Positions 1 through 5,878 of a stretch of 9,203 nt of DNA are shown piece after piece. Position 1 is the first letter of the stretch. Each line of letters begins with the position of its first letter. The position numbers and the translations under genes were made by a program. The notes beneath the pieces are model-generated. The model was given only the letters and a program-made list of their open reading frames with translations, made no database searches and was not told where the DNA came from. Origin of the DNA: Nitrospirota bacterium (GTDB lineage: Bacteria > Nitrospirota_A > Leptospirillia > Leptospirillales > Leptospirillaceae). The stretch is taken from assembly GCA_021795275.1 (NCBI GenBank), contig JAJYPO010000085.1, positions 1 through 9,203 on the forward strand, in the 5' to 3' direction.

Positions 1-15
1 GGAAGAGGCTATCAT

Positions 16-45
16 TTGCAAAGTGGACCGATTGTGGATACAATC
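16..45 (+). promoter_or_regulatory. Candidate sigma70-type promoter with overlapping inverted repeat
   Basis: A TTGCAA element at 16-21 and a TACAAT element at 39-44 are separated by 17 bases, which fits a sigma70-type -35/-10 pair. A perfect 6-base inverted repeat (GATTGT at 30-35, ACAATC at 40-45, spacer 4) overlaps the -10 box, so a repressor could sit there. Transcription would start near 51 and give a leader of about 158 bases before the secreted repeat protein. This rests on consensus matching by eye only. Confidence 0.35.
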
Positions 46-90
46 AAGGTCATTTTCCGAATTCGACAGTTTGTGTTCTTGTTTTCCTTT

Positions 91-119
91 CCAGAGAAAG
101 GCTTTCCGCTCGTCTCTGG
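91..119 (+). other. Hairpin in the leader of the YCF48-type gene
   Basis: CCAGAGA at 91-97 is perfectly complementary to TCTCTGG at 113-119, with a 15-base loop that contains a smaller self-complementary AAAG/CTTT element. No T-run follows, so it does not look like a terminator. It may be a structured part of the mRNA leader. Confidence 0.3.
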
Positions 120-145
120 TCTGTCTTTCCCTGTTCTTTGCGGGT

Positions 146-168
146 GGCGGAGGCCTTCCGCCTTTGTT
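146..168 (+). terminator. Terminator-like hairpin upstream of the YCF48-type gene
   Basis: GGCGGA at 146-151 pairs with TCCGCC at 157-162 around a 5-base loop, and TTTGTT follows directly. This is a short GC-rich stem with a weak T-rich tail. It could end transcription from a gene upstream of the window, or act as an attenuator if the promoter at 16-44 is real. The T-run is short, so efficiency is uncertain. Confidence 0.35.
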
Positions 169-208
169 GGGCATTTTCATAAAAACATCTCGGATCCGGA
201 GGGTTTGC

Positions 209-1264
209 ATGGGACAATATGGGAATGGAAAAGAGGCCCAGACAACGTGGGGCGGGAAGATTCGCAAACGGGTGATGTCCGGGGTTCTGGCCGGGGTCAT
301 GGCCGCAGGGATCCTGGGGACCGGCCTTGCCCTCGGAGGGGTTCCCTTGGCCGGGGCTGCCGATCGCTGGCAATTTGCGGACTCTCTCGGAGTCGGCGTT
401 CCCTTTGACGGGGTCGACTTCATCAGCGCGAACGAAGGCTGGGTCTCCGGGGCCGCCGGCGTGATCATCCACACCACCGATGGCGGGAAGACCTGGGTTC
501 CTCTCAATACCGGAACCACCCACTGGATCCATTCGGTGGACTTTGTCGATCAGACGCACGGCTGGGCCGTCGGAAACAACGGTCTCATCCTCGCGACCGA
601 CGACGGGGGAAAGAGCTGGTCGACCCAGGAGACGGGCATTCCTTTCGACCTCTATTCCGTGACCTTCTCTGACAGGCAAAACGGGTGGGCTTCAGGATTT
701 GCCGGGACCCTCCTTCACACTACGGACGGAGGCGCCCATTGGGCGAAGGTCTCGACCGACACCGCCCAGTGGATCATGCGGGTGAGCTTCCTCAAGGGTG
801 ACCCGAGCCACGGCTGGGCCGTCGGCCAGGAGGGCCTGATCCTCTCGACGACAGATGGCGGCACCACCTGGAAGAAGCAGAACAATTCCGTTCGCAAGGA
901 TCTTTACGGAGTCAGCTTTATCGACCAGAACCGCGGATGGGTTGTCGGAACGCACGGGATCATCGAATACACCACAAACGGAGGCCAAAGCTGGGTCATC
1001 CAGAATGGACCGGGCCGGGGACCCCTGACCTGGAGCGTGGCCGGCATGGAGCGCGAGTCCAATGACCTGCACACCGTTGTCTTCCTCAACGACAAAGTGG
1101 GCTATGTCACCGGGGTTCTCGGGATCTTCCTGAAGACGGTGGATGGCGGCAACCACTGGACCCTCATCAAGAGCGGGACAAAACTGGATCTTTACGGGAT
1201 GACATTCCCGGATCCCTCCCATGGGTGGGTGGTCGGTGTCGGAGGCATGATCCTTCATTCCTGA
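209..1264 (+). CDS. Secreted YCF48-type seven-repeat beta-propeller protein
   Basis: A 351-residue protein predicted to be exported and to fold as a YCF48/HCF136-like beta-propeller. Residues 19-50 have a basic start (KIRKR), a long Ala/Gly/Leu/Val core and a signal-peptidase site near LAGA-AD at 47-52. The mature part repeats a GW-x-x-G...T-x-D/N-GG-x-x-W unit: GW/GY begins near residues 77, 118, 159, 202, 243, 298 and 339, and six of these are followed by (D/N)GGxxW. The seventh unit stops after its first strands, which suggests the N-terminal strand closes the ring. A 20-residue insert (about 268-287) sits before repeat six. I chose ATG 209 because GGAGGG at 198-203 lies five bases upstream and the signal peptide follows; the frame is open further upstream but has no such support. 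In photosynthetic organisms the family assists photosystem II assembly. Its role in other bacteria is not settled, and I assign none here. Confidence 0.85.
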   Translation: MGQYGNGKEAQTTWGGKIRKRVMSGVLAGVMAAGILGTGLALGGVPLAGAADRWQFADSLGVGVPFDGVDFISANEGWVSGAAGVIIHTTDGGKTWVPLNTGTTHWIHSVDFVDQTHGWAVGNNGLILATDDGGKSWSTQETGIPFDLYSVTFSDRQNGWASGFAGTLLHTTDGGAHWAKVSTDTAQWIMRVSFLKGDPSHGWAVGQEGLILSTTDGGTTWKKQNNSVRKDLYGVSFIDQNRGWVVGTHGIIEYTTNGGQSWVIQNGPGRGPLTWSVAGMERESNDLHTVVFLNDKVGYVTGVLGIFLKTVDGGNHWTLIKSGTKLDLYGMTFPDPSHGWVVGVGGMILHS

Positions 1265-1283
1265 TTTTCAAGGTTCTTACCCA

Positions 1284-1315
1284 GACCAGAAGGGAGGTCA
1301 ATCTCCCCTCTGGTC
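1284..1315 (+). other. Strong intergenic hairpin between the YCF48-type gene and the operon
   Basis: GACCAGA-A-GGGAG at 1284-1296 pairs with CTCCC-C-TCTGGTC at 1303-1315, giving a 13-position stem with one A-C mismatch and a 6-base loop. The bases after it (CATGACTTG) contain no T-run. It may therefore be a rho-independent terminator of poor quality, a processing site or a 3' stabilising structure that sets different expression of the genes on either side. Confidence 0.5.
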
Positions 1316-1335
1316 CATGACTTGAGGCTAGCCTT

Positions 1336-1980
1336 ATGATCAGTTATATTCCCCTCACATTCTTTGGCGTTATCGCGGCGGTGGGACTCGCCTTTTTTGT
1401 TCACGGGTTCGTCAATCGCCAGAAAATATTTGCCGCCTTCACCGACCTCGCCTCCCGTCTTTCGGGGGCGGCAGGGCGTTCGGCCATCTGGGCCTACCCG
1501 TATCTTTCCGGGACCTATGAGGGGCGTCCGGTGAAGATCTTTTTCCATACGGCAGAAAACCACACGGTCAGCGTCCTGAATCTCGTCGTGGAGCTGGGAG
1601 TCGGAACTCCCGAAAGGGTGCTGCTCCTCCAGAAGGACGGTTTCCGGGATCCGAAGCCGGAACAGAAGGCCAAGCTCGAGGAAGAGGTCGGACCGGTTGT
1701 GCCGGTCACCGGGATCCCCTTCGACGTCCGCTCTCCGGAGCCCGGGCGGGCGGTGGCTCTCCTGCGTTCCCCCGAACTGGCCCGGGAGATTTCCGCCCTG
1801 ACCCCCTACAACCAGATTCTTCTGTGGGACGGATCCCTGATCGCCAGCAAGCAGTTCGAAGGGGTGGCCGAAACGCTTCCCGACGCCATGATGTCGACCC
1901 TGACCCGCATCCTCTCCCTTGCCAGACGCTTCGAGGACCTTCATCCGGGGGCGGAAAAGATCGGGGCGCAGACCGCCTGA
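1336..1980 (+). CDS. Single-pass membrane protein of unknown function
   Basis: A 214-residue protein I do not recognise. Residues 2-25 form one strongly hydrophobic N-terminal segment (Ile/Phe/Ala/Val/Leu rich) ending in HGFVNRQK, which looks like a signal anchor with no clear cleavage site. The remainder is soluble, with alternating strand-like stretches (about 57-110), an acidic Lys/Glu helix near 108-118, and a helical C-terminus near 185-207. The YLSGTYEGRPVKIFF segment resembles strand-turn-strand pieces found in many uncharacterised bacterial proteins, but it gives no function. GAGG at 1324-1327 lies eight bases before the ATG. The stop codon overlaps the start of the DsrE-like gene (TGATG), so the two are very probably translated from one mRNA. 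Its linkage suggests a membrane partner for the following genes; this is inference. Confidence 0.75.
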   Translation: MISYIPLTFFGVIAAVGLAFFVHGFVNRQKIFAAFTDLASRLSGAAGRSAIWAYPYLSGTYEGRPVKIFFHTAENHTVSVLNLVVELGVGTPERVLLLQKDGFRDPKPEQKAKLEEEVGPVVPVTGIPFDVRSPEPGRAVALLRSPELAREISALTPYNQILLWDGSLIASKQFEGVAETLPDAMMSTLTRILSLARRFEDLHPGAEKIGAQTA

Positions 1981-2336
1981 TGGAGGCTGGTTCCGTGCCG
2001 CGTGTCGTCATGCTCCTTCTGCGAAGCCCCGAATGGACGCCCTATTCGACAGTTGTGCGTTTGGCCCGATCCTTCGTCGAGGCCGGGGCCCATCTGACAG
2101 TCTTTGTGATGGACGACGCGATCCTTGGCCTGGTCCCGGTGCACGGAAGGGGCCCGGACTCCTTTCCCCTCTTCCCGGTGCTTGAGGCGGGGGGCGAGAT
2201 TGCCGTGTGCCAGTCCACCGCGGAGATCCGGGGGCTGGGGCCAGGATCTCTCCCGTCCAGGGTCCGTTTCGAAACCCAGGTGCAGCTGGGCCAGCTCGCC
2301 GGATCCGCCGACCTCTTTCTTCCCTTTACGACGTAG
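1980..2336 (+). CDS. DsrE/TusD-like sulfur-relay family protein
   Basis: A 118-residue protein resembling DsrE/TusD, small alpha/beta proteins that carry persulfide sulfur in tRNA 2-thiolation (TusBCD) or in dissimilatory sulfur oxidation (DsrEFH). Visible family features are a first strand VVMLLLRSP (9-17), helix STVVRLARSFVEAG followed by strand LTVFVMDDAI (about 23-48), the cysteine in EIAVCQSTAEIRG at residue 77, and a C-terminal ADLFLPF (110-116) like the usual 'cD.vi.F' end. In E. coli TusD the sulfur-accepting cysteine is residue 78 in an equivalent context, so Cys77 is the likely active residue. The start overlaps the preceding stop (TGATG); the frame is open upstream to 1824, but that part is the shadow of the previous gene. 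Two similar-sized relatives follow. Assignment is by motif and order, not by alignment. Confidence 0.65.
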   Translation: MEAGSVPRVVMLLLRSPEWTPYSTVVRLARSFVEAGAHLTVFVMDDAILGLVPVHGRGPDSFPLFPVLEAGGEIAVCQSTAEIRGLGPGSLPSRVRFETQVQLGQLAGSADLFLPFTT

Positions 2337-2350
2337 GTTCCTTGGGCACG

Positions 2351-2725
2351 ATGGGAAAGCACAAAAATGTCGTTTTCATCCTGGAGTCTTCTCCCACTGC
2401 CCATCTCCGGTTCTTCGAGGGTCTCCGGATGGCCCTGGGTTTTTCTGTCTCCCACCGTCCCGTGACCCTCCTGCTGGTGGGAGAGGGGGTCCGGATTCTT
2501 CTCCCGATTTCGCCCCGGCTCCTGGGCCTTCCCCCCGAGATCGTCGAGGTGATTCCCCTTCTGACGGAGCTGGGGGTCCATGTCATGGCCCTGGATTCGG
2601 ATCTCGACCATTTTTTTCTGGACCGTCCCGTTCCGGATTTCGTCTTGCCTGTCGGGAGGGAGCGGATCCAGGAGCTTGTCTCTTCGGCCGACATCGTCCT
2701 CCCCTTCCTCAGGAAGGCGGAATAG
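2351..2725 (+). CDS. DsrF/TusC-like protein lacking cysteine
   Basis: A 124-residue protein resembling DsrF/TusC. It opens with strand NVVFILESSPTAHLR (6-20) and helix FFEGLRMALGFS, close to the TusC start pattern. Next come PVTLLLVGEGVRILLP (37-52), an IVEVIPLLTELGVHVMALDSDL segment (64-85), and a C-terminal ELVSSADIVLPF (108-119), the family's 'D.vl.F' ending. The protein contains no cysteine at all: the region that would hold one in active DsrE-family proteins reads MALDSDLDHF. It is therefore more likely a structural subunit of a DsrEFH/TusBCD-type hexamer than a sulfur carrier. It starts 14 bases after the DsrE-like stop. The Shine-Dalgarno is poor, and an in-frame TTG at 2342 is an alternative start, so translation is probably coupled to the gene before. 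Confidence 0.6.
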   Translation: MGKHKNVVFILESSPTAHLRFFEGLRMALGFSVSHRPVTLLLVGEGVRILLPISPRLLGLPPEIVEVIPLLTELGVHVMALDSDLDHFFLDRPVPDFVLPVGRERIQELVSSADIVLPFLRKAE

Positions 2726-2727
2726 CC

Positions 2728-2994
2728 GTGAAAAACGAATCCGGGGACCAGTCCGGCCTTGTCCTCCTGGTCGGCACCTTTCCTCTCCCGCCGATCGTGG
2801 AAGCTCTCATGAAGACCTCCTCCACGGTCATTTTTTTCGGGGAAGGCGTGAACCATCCCTGGTCCGGAGAGGAGAATCATTTCTATCTTCTTTTGGATGT
2901 GGAGGGCCGTGGACGCTCCCCCTTTTCCCGATGTCTGACGGATGAGCAATGCGTGACGCTCCTTCTTTCCGCCCGGAAGGTCCTGACCTTTTGA
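2728..2994 (+). CDS. DsrH/TusB-like small protein
   Basis: An 88-residue protein starting at GTG, two bases after the DsrF-like stop, with AGGAAGG at 2711-2717 as a plausible ribosome site. The size matches DsrH/TusB (about 95 residues). LVLLVGTFPL (11-20), VIFFGEGV (34-41), FYLLLDVEGRG (52-62) and a C-terminal TDEQCVTLLLSARKVLTF (71-88) line up in order with TusB landmarks: a hydrophobic first strand, 'lleDGV', 'yaL.eDveaRG' and 'D...fv.L...h.kv.sw'. Cysteines are at 69 and 75, not at the conserved family position. Similarity is weak when judged alone; position as third member of a DsrE-DsrF-DsrH order strengthens it. It could also be an unrelated small protein. Its last bases overlap the start of the permease gene. 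Confidence 0.5.
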   Translation: MKNESGDQSGLVLLVGTFPLPPIVEALMKTSSTVIFFGEGVNHPWSGEENHFYLLLDVEGRGRSPFSRCLTDEQCVTLLLSARKVLTF

Positions 2995-3872
2995 CCTCCT
3001 CACCGGTGAGGCGCGTCCCGTCGGGAGCCTTTCGCCGCCTTTCGGACCTGATGGGACGATCCGGCAAGGGGATTCCCTCCGGGGCCCTCGTGGCCTTTCT
3101 CATTCTGTCGGCGCTCTTTTTGTGGGCCCTTCTCCCCCAACGCGTCACCGGGATCGATCCTCTTTCCCAGCATGCCCGGCTCGTCCTTTCTCCTCCGCTG
3201 ACCCCCGGCCATTTTCTGGGATGCGACTTCCTGGGACGGGATCTCTGGTCCCGACTGGTGACGGGAAGCCTCGTCTCTCTCACAGTCGGAGTCTCGGTGG
3301 GCGTACTGTCGACGATTCTCGGATGCCTCTGGGGAATCGTCTCGGGATTTCTGGGCCATCCCTGGGATCCGGTGATGATGCGGACCCTCGAGATCTGGTA
3401 CGCCCTTCCCGAGATCCTCATCGCCACCATCCTCATGCTGGTCCTTGGCCACGGACTTCTGGCCGTCATCGTGGCGCTCTCCATCGGAGGATGGATGGGG
3501 GTGGCCCGGGTCCTCCGATCAGAAACGCTACGGCTTAAGGACGCGGTCTTCATGGATGCGGCGAGAGCCTCGGGGGTGGGACCTGTCCGCCTCGTTCTTC
3601 GTCATTTTCTCCCCAATGTCCTGCCGGTCATCCTCGTCATGTTCCTCTTCCGGATTCCCGGGGGGATCCTGGGGGAGTCGACCCTGTCCTTTCTGGGCCT
3701 GGGGCTGGCCCCTCCGGTCGCAAGCTGGGGCGTTCTCGTGAACGAAGGCTGGAAGGCGCTTCCCGTCTCGGCCTTCATGCTGATCTGGCCCGCGGGGTTC
3801 ATTGTCCTGTCCCTGGTCAGCTTCCAGGTCCTGGCAGATCGTCTCGCGCGCCATATCGGGGTGACCCGGTGA
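2991..3872 (+). CDS. DppC/OppC-type ABC transporter permease
   Basis: An inner-membrane permease of the dipeptide/oligopeptide/nickel (Dpp/Opp/Nik) C-subunit type, about 293 residues, the usual family length. Seen in order: a short basic cytoplasmic N-terminus, a first membrane helix near 31-48, the DppC-type GCDFLGRDLWSRL motif (77-89), several further membrane helices, and the ATPase-contact 'EAA' loop DAARASGVGPVRLVLRHFLPN (189-209). The end RHIGVTR is short. The start is uncertain. TTG 2991 overlaps the previous stop (TTGA) and has GGAAGG ten bases upstream, whereas ATG 2949 (307 residues) has a weaker site and overlaps the previous gene by 46 bases. GTG 3006 is also possible. Substrate cannot be read from the sequence. 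It is coupled to the next gene by GTGA overlap. No ATPase or binding protein is in the window. Confidence 0.88.
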   Translation: MTSSPVRRVPSGAFRRLSDLMGRSGKGIPSGALVAFLILSALFLWALLPQRVTGIDPLSQHARLVLSPPLTPGHFLGCDFLGRDLWSRLVTGSLVSLTVGVSVGVLSTILGCLWGIVSGFLGHPWDPVMMRTLEIWYALPEILIATILMLVLGHGLLAVIVALSIGGWMGVARVLRSETLRLKDAVFMDAARASGVGPVRLVLRHFLPNVLPVILVMFLFRIPGGILGESTLSFLGLGLAPPVASWGVLVNEGWKALPVSAFMLIWPAGFIVLSLVSFQVLADRLARHIGVTR

Positions 3873-4780
3873 GCCGGATCATCCGACGGCTTTTCTCCTC
3901 GCTTCTCCTTCTCTGGGCCGTCTACACCCTGACCTTTCTCCTGACGCGGTTTGCCCCCGGGAACCCCTTTTCCGAAGGCCGCCACCTTCCTCCCGATGTC
4001 ATGGCCCACCTCCTTGCAACCTACCATCTCGACCGCCCCCTGTGGGAGCAGTACCTCCTCACGCTGCGCCAGATGCTCTCCGGGGACTTCGGGACCTCCT
4101 ACAAGGCCATAGGAATCCCCGTTTCGGAAATCCTCTCCCAGACGCTCCCGGTCTCCCTCACCTTAGGCATCCTGGCCTTCCTGGTCTCCCTCCTCCTGGG
4201 GCTTGCCACAGGCCTCCTGATCGGAGTCGGGCCACCCCTCCTCTCCCGCCTGCTCCGTTACGGGACGACCCTTCTGGTCGGTCTTCCCTCCTTCCTGCTC
4301 GCGGCGGTCCTGATCGATGTCGTGGCCCTTCATGCCGGGCTTCTTCCCGCAGCCCTCTGGGAGGGGTGGCGGTCTGCCGTCCTTCCCGTTATTGCCCTCT
4401 CGATCGCTCCGGCCGGCTATCTCGCCAGGGTTTTCGCGGCCTCGATGGAAGAGACGCTGGAAAGTCCCTTCTACCGCACCTCCCTGGCAAACGGGATCCT
4501 TGGAAGCCGGCGGATCCTCTTCCACCTGATCCTGCCCTCGCTCAATGCCGTCTTGGCCCTGGTGGGACCCCTGGCCGCGGCCTTCCTGACCGGCTCGTTT
4601 GTCGTGGAGACGGTCTTTGCCATTCCGGGCATGGGGCGTGTCTTCGTCCTGTCGGTCATGAACAGGGACTATCCCCTGATCATGGGAACGACGCTCGTCT
4701 ATACGGTCTTTCTGACGGTGGCCATTCTGGTGGGGGATCTCCTCCAGGAGGGAGCGGATCCCCGGGTGCGGTCTCTCTAA
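3869..4780 (+). CDS. DppB/OppB-type ABC transporter permease
   Basis: A 303-residue inner-membrane permease of the Dpp/Opp/Nik B-subunit type. The N-terminus IIRRLFSSLLLLWAVYTLTFLL is the typical first helix. RFAPGNPF (27-34), YHLDRPLWEQYL (52-63) and GDFGTSY (72-78) match the family's periplasmic segment. Several membrane helices follow, the 'EAA' loop is FYRTSLANGILGSRRILFHLILPS (201-224), and the protein ends with DLLQEGADPRVR, like the common 'D.lya.lDPRvR' tail. The start is GTG overlapping the previous stop (GTGA), with GGGG at 3858-3861 as ribosome site. The loop has Ser-Leu-Ala where many relatives have Glu-Ala-Ala. The C-type gene precedes the B-type gene, the reverse of the common order. 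It is the last gene of the run and ends 19 bases from a convergent gene. Confidence 0.9.
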   Translation: MSRIIRRLFSSLLLLWAVYTLTFLLTRFAPGNPFSEGRHLPPDVMAHLLATYHLDRPLWEQYLLTLRQMLSGDFGTSYKAIGIPVSEILSQTLPVSLTLGILAFLVSLLLGLATGLLIGVGPPLLSRLLRYGTTLLVGLPSFLLAAVLIDVVALHAGLLPAALWEGWRSAVLPVIALSIAPAGYLARVFAASMEETLESPFYRTSLANGILGSRRILFHLILPSLNAVLALVGPLAAAFLTGSFVVETVFAIPGMGRVFVLSVMNRDYPLIMGTTLVYTVFLTVAILVGDLLQEGADPRVRSL

Positions 4781-4799
4781 GAAAACGGGGAGGCAGAAT

Positions 4800-5777
4800 T
4801 CAGGCGGGAGAGGAGAACCACTCCGCGGAAGCGGTCTTTCGGACGAGAGCGATCACCTGCTTGTCCGTGCCCCGGTCTTCGCAGTGGGCGAGGACCTTTC
4901 GGAGGATGTCCTCGAAGATCTCTTCCGTCGGGTTGTGATAGGACTCGATTTCGGAAAGGACGGCTGTGAACACGTCGAGAAGGGCCCGGACCCGGACCTC
5001 ATTTTTCGCGGTGTTTTCCGCGAGGGGAGAGTAGTGCATGAGACTGGCGTGAAAGGCCTTTTTCCTGCGGGAAAGATGGGGGAGGGGCTCGTCGGGTGAA
5101 GTCGCAGGTGTCGTGTTCCGGGGCAGGTCGTGCATCAGGATCCAGAACCGGAGGATTTCCTGGATGTCCTCGTCGAATTTCAGCTTTCTGGCAAGCTTTA
5201 CGGCAAGCTCGGAGGCGGATTTCCGGATGCCCTCCGGTTCATGCCGGGTCCGCTCGAGAAAGGTCGAGAGCTCCAGGATGTCGTCTGCCGGGAAGGTCAG
5301 GACGACGGCCACCATGGTCGGAAGGGAGAGGGATCTGTCCCGGAAGGTGGAGATGGAAAAGATGGTCAGGCCGGAGGAACGGGCGGCCATGTTGGAAATG
5401 ATGGCGGTGTTGATGAGGTCATCGGCCCGGTAGACCCCCTCGTCGATGGCGCTGATGCCGATCTGGAGGGATTTCAGGATCCCGTCGGGCGGGACAAGAT
5501 CGCGCGCCAGACGGTTGGCCAGGATCAGGGCGCCCTCGATGGGGGTTTCCGGGAGGAGAAGATAGGAGCGGGTTTCGGAATCTTCGGCGACCACGTCCGT
5601 ATTTCTCAGGTGCTTTCGGAGGATGTCGTGAAACCGGGTCCCAGCCGCCAGAAGGGACGGCGTGTTCGAGTACTCGGCCGTGATGGCCAGAAGGGAAAGG
5701 GGGCGATGGTACCTGAGGGCCCGGAGCAACTCCTGCTGGATCGATCCCTGATTGTGCGGGGGAAGGCTTTTTTTCAT
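4800..5777 (-). CDS. Degenerate GGDEF plus degenerate HD-type domain protein
   Basis: A 325-residue cytoplasmic protein. Residues about 27-142 follow the GGDEF (diguanylate cyclase) fold pattern: PLSLLAITAEYSN, FHDILRKHLRNTDVVAEDS, YLLLPETPIEGALILANRLA, LQIGISAIDEGVYRADDLI and a final GLTIFS. The catalytic GG(D/E)EF site is missing, and EDSETRS (65-71) stands in its place, so cyclase activity is unlikely. Residues about 183-315 resemble an HD/HD-GYP helical core: SASELAVKLARKLKFDEDIQEILRFWILMHDLPRN keeps an HD pair (216-217), but the first metal histidine and the GYP motif are not visible. A YHNPTEEIFEDIL segment (280-291) recalls the 'rpYr....eeAl' part. No membrane helix is seen. The start was set at M5777 because GGGAG lies just upstream on this strand; an ATG at 5840 lacks a site. 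It follows the chemoreceptor gene on the same strand, suggesting a signalling adaptor or nucleotide-sensing role. Confidence 0.7.
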   Translation of the reverse strand: MKKSLPPHNQGSIQQELLRALRYHRPLSLLAITAEYSNTPSLLAAGTRFHDILRKHLRNTDVVAEDSETRSYLLLPETPIEGALILANRLARDLVPPDGILKSLQIGISAIDEGVYRADDLINTAIISNMAARSSGLTIFSISTFRDRSLSLPTMVAVVLTFPADDILELSTFLERTRHEPEGIRKSASELAVKLARKLKFDEDIQEILRFWILMHDLPRNTTPATSPDEPLPHLSRRKKAFHASLMHYSPLAENTAKNEVRVRALLDVFTAVLSEIESYHNPTEEIFEDILRKVLAHCEDRGTDKQVIALVRKTASAEWFSSPA

Positions 5778-5860
5778 CGGCTCCCGTTCTCCTGTCCTTG
5801 TGAGTGCGACACCACGGATTTTTCTGAAAGCATAACACAAAACAACCGAGGTTTCACAAA

Positions 5861-5876
5861 CTCCGGAGGTCCGGAG
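5861..5876 (-). terminator. Short hairpin after the chemoreceptor stop codon
   Basis: CTCCGG at 5861-5866 and CCGGAG at 5871-5876 form a perfect 6-base stem with a 4-base loop. On the minus strand it starts three bases after the chemoreceptor stop and is followed by TTTGTG, a weak T-rich tail. It may partly terminate the chemoreceptor transcript before the GGDEF-like gene. The stem is short, so read-through is likely. Confidence 0.4.
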
Positions 5877-5878
5877 AA

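Noticed and set aside
23..208. Upstream extension of the YCF48-type gene to an ATG at 23
   Set aside because: It would bury the signal peptide behind 62 residues and has no ribosome site. The ATG at 209 has GGAGGG at the right distance.
209..361. Twin-arginine signal on the YCF48-type protein
   Set aside because: The basic region reads KIRKR with no RR pair in the S-R-R-x-F-L-K context, so an ordinary Sec signal is more likely.
50..679. A 209-codon minus-strand frame over the YCF48-type gene
   Set aside because: It is antisense to the repeats, compositionally odd (Arg/Pro/Gly/Asp) and has no ribosome site or domain.
1255..1944. A 229-codon minus-strand frame opposite the membrane protein gene
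   Set aside because: The plus-strand frame has a membrane segment, a ribosome site and operon coupling; the minus frame is low-complexity shadow sequence.
4781..4799. Bidirectional terminator between the convergent genes
   Set aside because: The gap is only 19 bases and I found no convincing stem with a T-run on either strand.
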